Below are positions 49,103 through 56,465 of a stretch of 64,000 nucleotides of DNA, in pieces. The number at the start of each line of letters is the position of its first letter. Position 1 is the first letter of the stretch. The position numbers were made by a program, and so were the translations under genes. Location of the stretch: assembly GCA_938023035.1 (NCBI GenBank), contig CALIDI010000047.1, positions 1-64,000 on the forward strand, given 5' to 3'. The notes beneath the pieces are model-generated. The model was not told the DNA's origin, ran no database searches, and worked only from the letters and a program-made list of their open reading frames with translations. This stretch comes from an uncultured Leptolyngbyaceae cyanobacterium. Lineage in GTDB: Bacteria > Cyanobacteriota > Cyanobacteriia > Leptolyngbyales > Leptolyngbyaceae.

Positions 49103-49471
49103 ATGCTGTCACCGCTCTATTTTCAGCAAGTTTCGGCATTTCGGCAGGCTGTGACAATGCCCGATTGGGATGCGATTCTAACGGATGCCGCTGCTGCGCA
49201 AGCGATCGCTCAGGAATTGCACCAAACCTTTCGTCAGACCCTTGGAAGTCTTGAAATCGAGGCATTAGAAGCCACTGCTGCCCGGGCCTGGCAAAGTGTT
49301 TTGGTCGAAATTGATAAGCAGTTGCGCCTGCTGGCTATGGATAGCTTGTTCTTAGCAACGGCTCGACAATCAACAACCTTTGCAGCCCGCTGCCAATCTA
49401 TGCGCGATCGCCTGACACTACTAACCCGTTATTGTGATGGACTCATAGCCCAAGTAGAGCCAGTCGAATGA
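49103..49471 (+). CDS. PatD-like helical protein (heterocyst frequency control family, tentative)
   Basis: This 122-residue protein is nearly all helical: LYFQQVSAFRQAV, then LHQTFRQTLGSLEIEALEA, then a conserved-looking block VEIDKQLRLLAMDSLFLATARQ and SMRDRLTLLTRYCDGLI near the C-terminus. This arrangement, with an LRLL-MD-FL-AARQ block and a final RDRL...YCD helix, is what I recall for PatD, a protein affecting heterocyst number in Nostoc and present in non-heterocystous forms. The assignment is from memory of the pattern and should be treated as tentative. AGGTGG 9 bases upstream supports ATG 49103. It is divergent from rel. Confidence 0.6.
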   Translation: MLSPLYFQQVSAFRQAVTMPDWDAILTDAAAAQAIAQELHQTFRQTLGSLEIEALEATAARAWQSVLVEIDKQLRLLAMDSLFLATARQSTTFAARCQSMRDRLTLLTRYCDGLIAQVEPVE

Positions 49472-49623
49472 GATAGGCCACCCATCATCTTCGCTTGGAC
49501 GCTGACACCCTTTAAGGGATTTGCCGATTAGTCATGTGCCGTAGGCAGAGCGTTATCGTTAGTGTAGTCTACCCCTGGTGCCGTGTTAACCTGCAACGCT
49601 CACAGCAAATTTTGTCTGTTTCT

Positions 49624-50259
49624 ATGCACTACCTCTACCTCCATGGCTTTGCCTCTAGCCCCCGGTCTAAAAAAGCCCAAACTTTAGGTAAGCGCTTTGC
49701 TCAGGTGGGTACTCCTCTGCAAATTCCTGACCTGAATCAGGACAACTTTACGCACCTCACCCTCACCCGCCAAATCCAACAAATTGGTGCCCTGCTGCCG
49801 CCTCAAGCAGCCCCAGTCACGCTCATTGGCTCTAGCCTGGGTGGGTTAGTGGCCACGTGGGTTGCTGAGCGCCATCCGCAGGTGCAGCGACTTGTGCTGT
49901 TGGCCCCTGCCTTTGGTTTTTTAGACCATTGGTTACCACGATTGGGAGAAGCCCAGGTTCAACACTGGCGCAGGGAGGGTCAGATGGCCATTTACCATTA
50001 CGGAGAAGAGAAACCATTGCCCCTCGACTATGGGTTTATCGAAGATGCCAGGCAATATCGGGAACAGGAGTTACAGCGACCTCTGCCGACTTTGATTTTA
50101 CATGGCAATGCTGATGAGGTCATTCCTTTACAAGCCAGCATTGAGTTTAGTCGCGATCGCCCCTGGGTTCAGCTTATTCCTTTAGCCAGTGACCATGCTT
50201 TAGAAAATGTGAGTGACCAAATCTGGCAGGAAATTTGCCAGTTTTGTGAATTGGGGTAG
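49624..50259 (+). CDS. Alpha/beta hydrolase, YqiA/esterase-like
   Basis: This 211-residue hydrolase has the classic triad. The nucleophile is in GSSLGG near residue 77, the acid in GNADEVIP near 166, and the histidine in SDHALEN near 192. The N-terminus LYLHGFASSPRSKKA and the LAPAFGF strand are typical of the YqiA-like esterase group, often encoded near DNA topoisomerase genes in other bacteria; no such neighbour is seen here. The substrate is unknown. ATG 49624 (MHYLYLHGF) is preferred over the upstream start at 49534. The dehydrogenase gene follows 38 bases later. Confidence 0.87.
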   Translation: MHYLYLHGFASSPRSKKAQTLGKRFAQVGTPLQIPDLNQDNFTHLTLTRQIQQIGALLPPQAAPVTLIGSSLGGLVATWVAERHPQVQRLVLLAPAFGFLDHWLPRLGEAQVQHWRREGQMAIYHYGEEKPLPLDYGFIEDARQYREQELQRPLPTLILHGNADEVIPLQASIEFSRDRPWVQLIPLASDHALENVSDQIWQEICQFCELG

Positions 50260-50297
50260 TCTATGAAATCACGACCTCAACGCCTCGGATAGCAAAA

Positions 50298-51176
50298 ATG
50301 GAAAAAATTGGATTCATTGGCCTTGGCATCATGGGCAAACCTATGGCCCGCAATCTGATGCAAGCAGGTTATCCGCTGACGATTTATAACCGCAGCCCAG
50401 CCCCAATCGCAGAACTCACGGCTGCCGGAGCCACAGCCGCCGCATCACCTCAGGCCTTAGCTCAACAGGTAGATGTGGTGATTTCCTGCGTTTCCGATTC
50501 GCCGGATGTTGAAGCGATCACCCTGGGGAAAACAGGCATTATCCACGGGGCAAGAGCCGGCATGCTCTACATTGATATGTCTACTATCGCTCCAGCCATG
50601 GCTCGCAAAGTATATGCTGCGCTCCAGGCTCAGGGTGTGGAAGCCCTAGATGCACCAGTCTCCGGTGGGGATATTGGGGCACAGCAGGGAACATTATCCA
50701 TCATGGTTGGAGGCACAGCAGCGGCTTTCGCGCGGGCACGGCCCATTTTAGAGGTGCTGGGAAAAAATATTGTTCATGTGGGAGAACCTGGAGCTGGACA
50801 AGTCACGAAAGCCTGTAACCAGATTGTCGTTGCTATGACGGCCCAAGCCATCTCCGAAGCCCTATTGTTGGCAAAGCATCTGGGTGTTGACCCGGCACGG
50901 GTACGACAGGCGTTACTCGGGGGCTTTGCCGCCAGTCGGGTGCTTGAGGTACATGGACAGCGAATTTTGGATGGCAACTATACACCGGGCTTCAAGCTAG
51001 ATCTGCTGCGGAAGGATCTGAACATTGTGCTGCAAACTGCCCGCCAAGAACAAGTGCCCTTGCTAGGAACCGCGCAGGTAACCAGCTTGGTCGATGCGCT
51101 CTTAGCCCAGGGACATGGTGATCTAGATACAGCCGCGATCGCCCTCATCTATGACCGTTTACTAGAAACACCCTAA
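50298..51176 (+). CDS. NAD(P)-dependent beta-hydroxyacid dehydrogenase (tartronate semialdehyde reductase-like)
   Basis: This 292-residue enzyme belongs to the 3-hydroxyisobutyrate/2-hydroxy-3-oxopropionate reductase family. The Rossmann motif GFIGLGIMGKPMARNL is at residues 5-20. The substrate segment DAPVSGGDIGAQQGTLSIM is near 120, the catalytic lysine lies in GAGQVTKACNQ near 170, and KDLNIVLQTA occurs near 237. The family acts on glyoxylate-derived tartronate semialdehyde or on 3-hydroxyisobutyrate; GlxR/GarR-like activity is the likeliest in a photorespiring cyanobacterium. The ATG at 50298 fits the domain. The hydrolase gene upstream may be co-transcribed. Confidence 0.92.
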   Translation: MEKIGFIGLGIMGKPMARNLMQAGYPLTIYNRSPAPIAELTAAGATAAASPQALAQQVDVVISCVSDSPDVEAITLGKTGIIHGARAGMLYIDMSTIAPAMARKVYAALQAQGVEALDAPVSGGDIGAQQGTLSIMVGGTAAAFARARPILEVLGKNIVHVGEPGAGQVTKACNQIVVAMTAQAISEALLLAKHLGVDPARVRQALLGGFAASRVLEVHGQRILDGNYTPGFKLDLLRKDLNIVLQTARQEQVPLLGTAQVTSLVDALLAQGHGDLDTAAIALIYDRLLETP

Positions 51177-51287
51177 AAAGACAAGTGGATTTTGCCAATG
51201 CTTGCTCCGCAGCCATAAAAGACGAAGCCAGGAGCGCATTAACAACAGCCCCTGGCTAATCGAACATACAAGTAGCCACTGCATCCT

Positions 51288-51461
51288 TTAAGCCGAAGGC
51301 TGGGCGTATAAACCAGGCGCATAGGCTTCAATCACACGACCTGTCTTGTCGCAGGTAATCATCAAATAATCACAGGCGCGGCATTGGGTTCTTAGCAACC
51401 CATCAGCCTGGAGATGAAACCGCTCAGCTAAACTACCACAATTAGGGCAGTGAATTGTCAT
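51288..51461 (-). CDS. Small zinc-ribbon protein (PriA-named family in cyanobacteria)
   Basis: This 57-residue protein is a compact zinc ribbon: MTIHCPNCGSLAERF with a CxxC, then TQCRACDYLMIT with a second CxxC, and the conserved tail GRVIEAYAPGLY. Database entries for such cyanobacterial proteins often carry the name replication restart helicase PriA, which is misleading because there is no helicase domain. ATG 51461 is preferred over the ATG at 51488, since it begins at the ribbon. A nucleic-acid or protein-binding role is inferred. Confidence 0.75.
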   Translation of the reverse strand: MTIHCPNCGSLAERFHLQADGLLRTQCRACDYLMITCDKTGRVIEAYAPGLYAQPSA

Positions 51462-51582
51462 AAATTGAATCTTATCGGTTTTAAGCATGGCTCAACAGTA
51501 TTGAAGAATTAAGGGCAAGTCAGTTGAAAAATCGTAAAAAACTTGTATCGAATACAACAAAAACAGAGCGAAGCGCAGAATT

Positions 51583-51777
51583 ATGCGCTTGAATGTGTTC
51601 ATTATTAGTATGACGGTATTTATGCTTATTGGCCATGTAGATCTGGTAAGAATTTGTGATTTCATCGTGACTTCATACAGGGGATCAATCGAGCCGCTGC
51701 AAAAAGCTATTAGTAAGCTACCTCTACCAACTCAGTTAACACAAAGATTAAAACTTTCTTTGGCCTCTATGGAATGA
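51583..51777 (+). CDS. Possible small membrane protein
   Basis: This 64-residue open frame begins with a hydrophobic helix (NVFIISMTVFMLIGHVDLV) and continues with a basic, amphipathic segment ending in LKLSLASME. It is divergent from the zinc-ribbon gene, 121 bases away. There is no clear ribosome binding site and no family resemblance, so it may not be real. Confidence 0.3.
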   Translation: MRLNVFIISMTVFMLIGHVDLVRICDFIVTSYRGSIEPLQKAISKLPLPTQLTQRLKLSLASME

Positions 51778-51841
51778 GATGGACTGTATCGTAGACTACT
51801 CATTCAATATTTTTTCCCCTTTCTACGGGGGTTCTTATGGG

Positions 51842-51978
51842 GTGCATCCCAGTTTCGTAACCCAACACTGCGGGAAGCAAGCTACACCTAAGTCCCTCTC
51901 CCTGCGCCCATTTTGGGAGAAGGGTATCGCCCTGCTGGGCATTCAAGTGTAAGGGGGATGGAGTGCTCTGCACTTCCC
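51842..51978 (+). repeat. Composite dispersed repeat (modules C, A reversed, B)
   Basis: Module C (51842-51889, AGTTTCGTAACCCAACACTG then CGGGAAGCAAGC) is followed by reversed module A (51923-51960, GCCCTGCTGGGCATTCAAG) and module B (51953-51978, GGATGGAGTGCTCTGCAC). This is the most complete copy of the family in the window, comparable with 44345-44504. Confidence 0.65.
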
Positions 51979-52086
51979 GTCGGGTGGGGCAACTTGCAAA
52001 AATGAAATGCACCCGTTCTTAATATGCTTGGGGATCAAGAAAGCTGATGCTCAGAAAAGTCCACCCTTCCCGGTTATTTTGGGAAT

Positions 52087-52114
52087 AAGAAAAGTAGCGT
52101 ACACTACTTTTCTT
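52087..52114. repeat. Perfect 11-bp inverted repeat
   Basis: AAGAAAAGTAG (52087-52097), six bases CGTACA, then CTACTTTTCTT (52104-52114). It lies 158 bases upstream of the 52272 gene. It could be an operator, or the hairpin of a degenerate repeat; no T-run follows. Confidence 0.5.
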
Positions 52115-52271
52115 GCCATTAGCAGGGGAGAGTTTTTCTGCTGATTGATTGTGTCCCAAACCGCTGCTCTAAACTCGCTGACACCCACTTTGAAAAGTGA
52201 TGTTATCTGCAAACTTTGCAGAAATATCGACATTGATTACACTGTGAGAAACGTCACTTCTCTGGCTATTA

Positions 52272-52880
52272 ATGTCGAATGTTTATAGCACCCAAGACTT
52301 AATTCAAATTCTTGCCCGTGAGCGTCAGGCTTGTATGAATGGTCAGCGGTTAAGCTTGGCTGTCAGCCCCTCAGGCAACCCAGCAATTGATTTCTTTCTA
52401 AAAACAGATGGCATTCAAAGCTTTACGGCTTATCAAAACTTTAGAGCCGCTGTTCATGAGTATCAGCGATCGCACCATGTGTCTGGCATTATTTGGCAAC
52501 ATCTAACGATTAGGAGTCGAACCTTACGCTTTCCTAAGGTTCATGACCAATTAGCGGCTCTGCCAGAAGACTTACAAGTCTTGGCCAACGCTAAAGCAGC
52601 CATGATTGGCTTCTGGTGGGATGTGGTGCAAGGGATGGAGCTTTATCTTAGCCTGAATGCAGGCAAAGCTCATCAGCCAATTACTCGCCCTGCGATAGAA
52701 CGGATCTATCAGCGATCGCACTGGTTAAGCTTGCACCAACAAGGTCAGGCATCCACGTTAGAACTGATCCTCCAACTAGGCTGGGGACAACCAGAGGCCG
52801 CCAATTACCGACAGGGTTTTCCCGCCTCCGGTAGCGAATATGTGCATGCGGTGAACCCTGGTCGCCAACCATTAACTTAG
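52272..52880 (+). CDS. Protein of unknown function, 202 residues
   Basis: This is a soluble, probably mixed alpha/beta protein. It contains NVYSTQDLIQILARERQACMNG, a LSLAVSPSGNPAIDFFL segment, FRAAVHEYQRSHHVSG with a HHVSG turn, and WWDVVQGMELYLSLNAGKAH. No catalytic motif or domain is recognised. The ATG at 52272 lacks a strong ribosome binding site but begins a well-behaved frame. It is followed by the CRISPR-like repeat pair and then the DUF1643 gene. Confidence 0.65.
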   Translation: MSNVYSTQDLIQILARERQACMNGQRLSLAVSPSGNPAIDFFLKTDGIQSFTAYQNFRAAVHEYQRSHHVSGIIWQHLTIRSRTLRFPKVHDQLAALPEDLQVLANAKAAMIGFWWDVVQGMELYLSLNAGKAHQPITRPAIERIYQRSHWLSLHQQGQASTLELILQLGWGQPEAANYRQGFPASGSEYVHAVNPGRQPLT

Positions 52881-53123
52881 GATTGTGAATTGAATCAAAA
52901 CCGTCAGCTTGAATACCAGCAGATTTCGCAAATAGCAAGATGCGATCTGCCAGAGCACCCGCTCAACCTACTTAGACTTTGCCCCCCTATCTCATTCATG
53001 TGCTCTAATGAAAGTCAAGGCAGTGCAGCCTCCGGCCCGCTCAAGAATCGCTCCCATGATGAATCGATGCGTCAGAGGAGCTAGTTTGAGGGTTCAAGAC
53101 GGAGCGCCATCGCAATCCAGCCT

Positions 53124-53231
53124 TTCAAAGACGTTTGATGGTTCTACCAATCTCATTGACCCGCATCGAGCGTGAGTTGCGCGCAAACCCAGACTTCAAA
53201 GACGTTTGATGGTTCTACCAATCTCATTGAC
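53124..53231. CRISPR. CRISPR-like pair: two identical 37-bp repeats with a 34-bp spacer
   Basis: A 37-base unit starting TTCAAAGACGTTTGATGG and ending CAATCTCATTGAC occurs at 53124-53160 and 53195-53231 without a mismatch. The 34-base interval begins CCGCATCGAGCG. Repeat and spacer lengths fit cyanobacterial CRISPR units, and the repeat can fold a 6-bp stem (GAT-GGT with ACC-ATC, one bulge). Against this: only two repeats, no cas genes within the window, and the typical GAAAC end is absent. A 71-bp tandem duplication that has diverged in part is the alternative. Confidence 0.4.
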
Positions 53232-53232
53232 T

Positions 53233-53268
53233 GCTACATTTCGCCAAATAGCTATATTTCGCCAAATA
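53233..53268 (+). repeat. 18-bp tandem duplication next to the CRISPR-like pair
   Basis: GCTACATTTCGCCAAATA is followed directly by GCTATATTTCGCCAAATA, with one mismatch. It begins one base after the second 37-bp repeat and ends 16 bases before the TTG start of the DUF1643 gene. Confidence 0.6.
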
Positions 53269-53284
53269 CTCAAGTTCAAAGTGG

Positions 53285-53776
53285 TTGAAAATCCACCTTC
53301 TACAAACAGGCGCTACCTTTGATCGGACAGGGTACTATCGCTATCGGCTCTGGCGGCAGTGGGAACCCTACTTGCCAAAGGTAGGATTTGTTATGCTCAA
53401 TCCTAGTCGTGCCGATGCCAGTACTGATGACCCTACCCTGCGTCGTTGTATCAGCCTGGCAAAGGCATGGGGGTATGGAGCCTTAGAAGTTGTTAATTTA
53501 TTCGCCTATTGCACAGCCAACCCTGAGCAACTGCGCCAGGTAGACGACCCGATTGGTCAAGAAAACCACCTTTACTTAAGTCGGTTGCCCGATTGTGTCG
53601 ATCAGGTAGTCGTTGCTTGGGGAAATCGGGGCACGCTTATGAAGCGCAGCGATATTGCTCTGACAACTTTGAGAGGGCGATCGCCCCTCTATTGTGTAGG
53701 CATCACCCGCCGCCAACAACCCCGACACCCACTCTATGTCCCTGCTAACGCACCTTTACAAATATTCGACCCCTGA
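53285..53776 (+). CDS. DUF1643 domain-containing protein
   Basis: This 163-residue protein has the DUF1643 hallmarks: a WRQWEPYLPKVGFVMLNPS segment, ADASTDDPTLRRCISLAKAW with conserved Asp and Arg residues, VVNLFAYCTANPEQL, and VVAWGNRGTL near the C-terminus. The function of the family is unknown; members occur next to very different genes, often in accessory or repeat-rich DNA. The start is a TTG at 53285. The repeat pair lies directly upstream, which is notable. A module D repeat follows immediately after the stop. Confidence 0.85.
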   Translation: MKIHLLQTGATFDRTGYYRYRLWRQWEPYLPKVGFVMLNPSRADASTDDPTLRRCISLAKAWGYGALEVVNLFAYCTANPEQLRQVDDPIGQENHLYLSRLPDCVDQVVVAWGNRGTLMKRSDIALTTLRGRSPLYCVGITRRQQPRHPLYVPANAPLQIFDP

Positions 53777-54500
53777 GCTAGTACAGCCAGGCAGCAATTA
53801 ATTTTTGGACCCGCCTAACCCCCTTCAGTTCCCAGTCCTTTCTTCCAAAATACTCTTCTAGATACAAAGAGAGCCAGATCAAAGCCCCTCTTCCAGAGTG
53901 GGAGAGAAGTATGGCCCTAACGAGCATTCAAGAAAGGGAGCGAGGGTAGACAGACACATGCCTGAGTCTACTAAGGGGGCGTATTTTTTCGTCAAACGGA
54001 TGTTGACTCCGCTCAACGCCTTATATCCTGGTGTGCAGAGAAAGAAGCACAGAAGCTTTATTGGGCTTGGTGGTTTTGTTGAGGCCAAAAGAGTCGCGTA
54101 GACAACCCTTGATACCGGCAAGCCAGAAGCATCAAATGCATGAGAACGAGAGCTTTTCTGAAAGAGCGGGCGGACTTAGCTGCCTCGTTGACGGGCGACC
54201 CCTTTCTCCTAGGCGGTCAAAGCCGCAGCAAGCTGACCAAGACCTATCTTCGCAGATTACAGAAAACCTAGATATGTCGAATCTGCGAAAGCGAACCTCG
54301 CCTGTCTAGGCGCGCCCTTAGTCATCCACCTAAGGGACAGCGTACTAGGGGTTTTAGTTGTTATTGTCAGCTAACCCGATTGGCTGCTGCACTTAGCTCT
54401 GCCGCAAAGACCAACCAAATCTGCCCGATGATCGCTGAATTCTTGTTCAAAGAATTCTTGCTCAAAAAATCTCTTGTTATTCAGTTTATTCAGTCAAAGC
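53777..54500. other. Intergenic region with modules D and A and small inverted repeats
   Basis: Module D is at 53779-53822 (CTAGTACAGCCAGGCAGC), and reversed module A at 53910-53947 (CCCTAACGAGCATTCAAG). The 10-bp arms TTCGCAGATT...AATCTGCGAA lie at 54249-54258 and 54280-54289. CCCTTAG...CTAAGGG lies near 54316-54338. A 43-codon open frame (54140-54271) is discussed in the findings. Confidence 0.5.
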
Positions 54501-54698
54501 CTATCTTAGTAGCCTGGTCACGCGAACGTCGTATTCAACCCCGTTAGGGTGCTCATTTCTAGCTTGTAACCGGGCCATACCGTCTACCAATTTGCGGGAT
54601 TCTGCATCAATTTCGTAACGACTTGTGCCAGAACGAAAATCATTATTTAGCAAACCAATTGATTCCTTAATATCAACTAGAACTTCATAAGTATGCAT
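54501..54698 (-). CDS. Small protein of unknown function, 65 residues
   Basis: This short protein opens with YEVLVDIKESIGLLNNDF and ends LRLL-like (VRVTRLLR), with a central SRYEIDAESRKLVDGMARLQ helix. It looks like a compact soluble protein. AGGAGA about 9 bases upstream supports ATG 54698. No family is recognised. It lies within gene-poor, repeat-rich DNA, with no operon partner. Confidence 0.65.
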   Translation of the reverse strand: MHTYEVLVDIKESIGLLNNDFRSGTSRYEIDAESRKLVDGMARLQARNEHPNGVEYDVRVTRLLR

Positions 54699-55421
54699 CG
54701 TGAGTTTCTCCTGTAGATTGAAGCGAAAGGAGCATATACCAAAGTATATCCTGAGTTCAACAAATCAGAAAATTGCTCAGCTTGCCATCTCTATAGCCTC
54801 TCCTGCAAGCTTTTTCAGACCTTCGGCAAAAGATGCAGCAAAGAATTGTCTTTGAATTTCGTAGATCTTTGTGCTTCTTAAAAAAACCTGACGCACTAAC
54901 TAAAATCAAGCGTAGAGTAGTCATTTCGCCCGAAAGCATATCACCTTTGCAGGCCCTCATCCCCCAACCCTTTCTGCCAAACTAGAGCAGGGGAGCCGAG
55001 CCATCTCAAGGTTCTTCTTCTAAGTTGGGAGAGGGATTAGAGCAATCCGGGCATACCAGAAAAGGGTGAGGGCAAAAGTAACATGCGCCCTTTGGCTCTA
55101 GTTTGAATGAAGTTAGGGCGAGTCAAAAACTTTCGAGTACGCAACCTGGTTTGGCGCAGCGATGAGATCCCAGATGCGTCCCTTGGCCTGTGAAGATCAA
55201 GCCCAACTTCAGGACTGAGTCACCCACTGCTAACTGGTAGAAATGCTAACGACCAAGCAAAATCAGTTGTCGGGCTTATGTGGATTAAGATGCAGGAAGG
55301 TGGGTAAGATGCCTCTGTTACCCGGCGCTTTTGATGGAGCAGATCCTAGCGCTTTGGGGGTTTTCGTGCATTTTAAGCGGGTTGCACCATAATGAGGGGG
55401 CAACTTTTCGATTCAGGGGCT
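54699..55421. other. Intergenic region with a 148-bp repeat and module D
   Basis: The minus-strand copy of the 148-bp repeat occupies 54942-55090, followed by a short reversed match to module D (TTAGGGCGAGTCAAAAAC, 55098-55122). The last 250 bases before the CDF gene show no further supported feature. Confidence 0.5.
54942..55090 (-). repeat. 148-bp dispersed repeat, minus-strand copy
   Basis: The reverse complement of this stretch begins GGGCGCATGTTACTTTTGC and ends GGCCTGCAAAGGTG. It matches the sequence at 38838-38985 over almost the full length by eye. Both copies contain CCGGATTGCTCTAATCCCTC and GAGATGGCTCGGCTCCCC. Confidence 0.75.
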
Positions 55422-56351
55422 ATGACGGAGGCGCGTAGTCAGCGATCGCTACGATGGGTGCTACTTGCATCCCTTTGGCTGTCGCTGATGGTGTTAGTAA
55501 TGAAAGTGTGGATTGGGTGGGGTACCCAATCGCTTAGCCTGTTGGCGGTCTCGCTCCATACCCTGGTGAATGTCTTTAGCTTGTTTTTAGGGGTTGTTGG
55601 GGTGGCGACACGCTATAGTCGCGGGCGCGAAATTTTGGGACACAGCCGTTTAGAATCTGCGATGACCCTGCTGATGGTTGCATTTATGGGGTTTGCCTGC
55701 TTTAGCCTGTTGGCGATCGCCCTTTATCAGTTTGTTCTTAGCCGCAGTCATTCTTCGCCCGTGACTCTGACCGCCCCTTTGCTGCAATTCTTAGGAGGCA
55801 TTGTAATCATTACCTTTTGCCTGGCGAGTTTTGAGCGCTACCAGACCGGGTTGTTCGATAGTGCAACCCTGCGGCTGGCTGCCAGCCGGACGCTACAAGA
55901 TGTGTGGCTAACTCTCGGTGTACTGGGTGGGTTAGTTGCCACCAGTCAGGGAGTCGGCTGGGTCGATAGCCTGGCTGCGATTGCTCTAGTATGCCTGGTA
56001 CTCTGGGGTGGCTGGCAGGTGCTTTGTCGGCAGTTACCCTTATTCGTGCAGCAGGTTGCGATTGCTCCCGAGGCGATCGCCCAAACCATTAGCCAAATTG
56101 AGGGCATTACCCACTGCTCCCATATTCGCTCCTGGGGGTTGGTTGGGCGACAGGTCATGATCGAAGCCCAACTCGTTTTCCATCCAGACTATATGGGATT
56201 GGCTCAGATGTTAGCTGAACGGGTGGAACAGCTTCTGCAAGAACGTTACGGCAACGTCAAAGTTGTGCTTTACATTGTCCGCCCTGCTGACCCCTCGGGT
56301 TCAGCACCACCCACTGGAAACCACCTGAAAACCCGCCAAAAAAAGAAATAA
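55422..56351 (+). CDS. Cation diffusion facilitator (CDF)-like transporter, degenerate metal site
   Basis: This is a 309-residue membrane protein with about six hydrophobic segments and a cytosolic C-terminal domain (IEGITHCSHIRSWGL, then VMIEAQLVFHPD), the arrangement of CDF metal/proton antiporters. The canonical metal-binding D-x-x-x-D pairs are altered. Where SDS-H-x-x-D is expected, the first site reads AVSLHTLVNV, and the second reads SRTLQDV, keeping only some ligands. Selectivity and activity are therefore unclear. The start could be ATG 55422 (MTEARSQ) or 55392; neither has a strong ribosome binding site. The LplA-like gene converges downstream. Confidence 0.82.
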   Translation: MTEARSQRSLRWVLLASLWLSLMVLVMKVWIGWGTQSLSLLAVSLHTLVNVFSLFLGVVGVATRYSRGREILGHSRLESAMTLLMVAFMGFACFSLLAIALYQFVLSRSHSSPVTLTAPLLQFLGGIVIITFCLASFERYQTGLFDSATLRLAASRTLQDVWLTLGVLGGLVATSQGVGWVDSLAAIALVCLVLWGGWQVLCRQLPLFVQQVAIAPEAIAQTISQIEGITHCSHIRSWGLVGRQVMIEAQLVFHPDYMGLAQMLAERVEQLLQERYGNVKVVLYIVRPADPSGSAPPTGNHLKTRQKKK

Positions 56352-56465
56352 GGAGGTTTACTGCAGCCGGAGGAAACGCTAAGCCATTTTTGTAGTTTCT
56401 TCCCTGTGGTCTCCGGGTCTTTAGGCGTGCTTTCAGAGGAGCCCCCTCTGATTTCCCAAAGAGGG

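Larger units (their letters stand above)
51778..52271. other. Intergenic region with composite repeat and a perfect 11-bp inverted repeat
   Basis: Modules C, A and B occupy 51842-51978 (see the repeat entry). A perfect inverted repeat AAGAAAAGTAG...CTACTTTTCTT lies at 52087-52114. Open frames on the minus strand here derive from these repeats. Confidence 0.5.
52881..53284. other. Intergenic region upstream of DUF1643 with direct repeats
   Basis: This holds the 37-bp direct repeat pair and the 18-bp tandem repeat listed separately, plus about 240 bases with no visible signal. No cas gene or leader-like AT-rich stretch is seen. Confidence 0.5.

Noticed and set aside
52051-52233. 60-codon minus-strand frame over the 11-bp inverted repeat
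   Set aside because: The sequence is repeat- and hairpin-derived (RKVVYAT strings also appear near 54121), with no ribosome binding site.
54316-54338. CCCTTAG...CTAAGGG hairpin
   Set aside because: Seven-base arms without a T-run and no gene in the right position; it may be part of a repeat.
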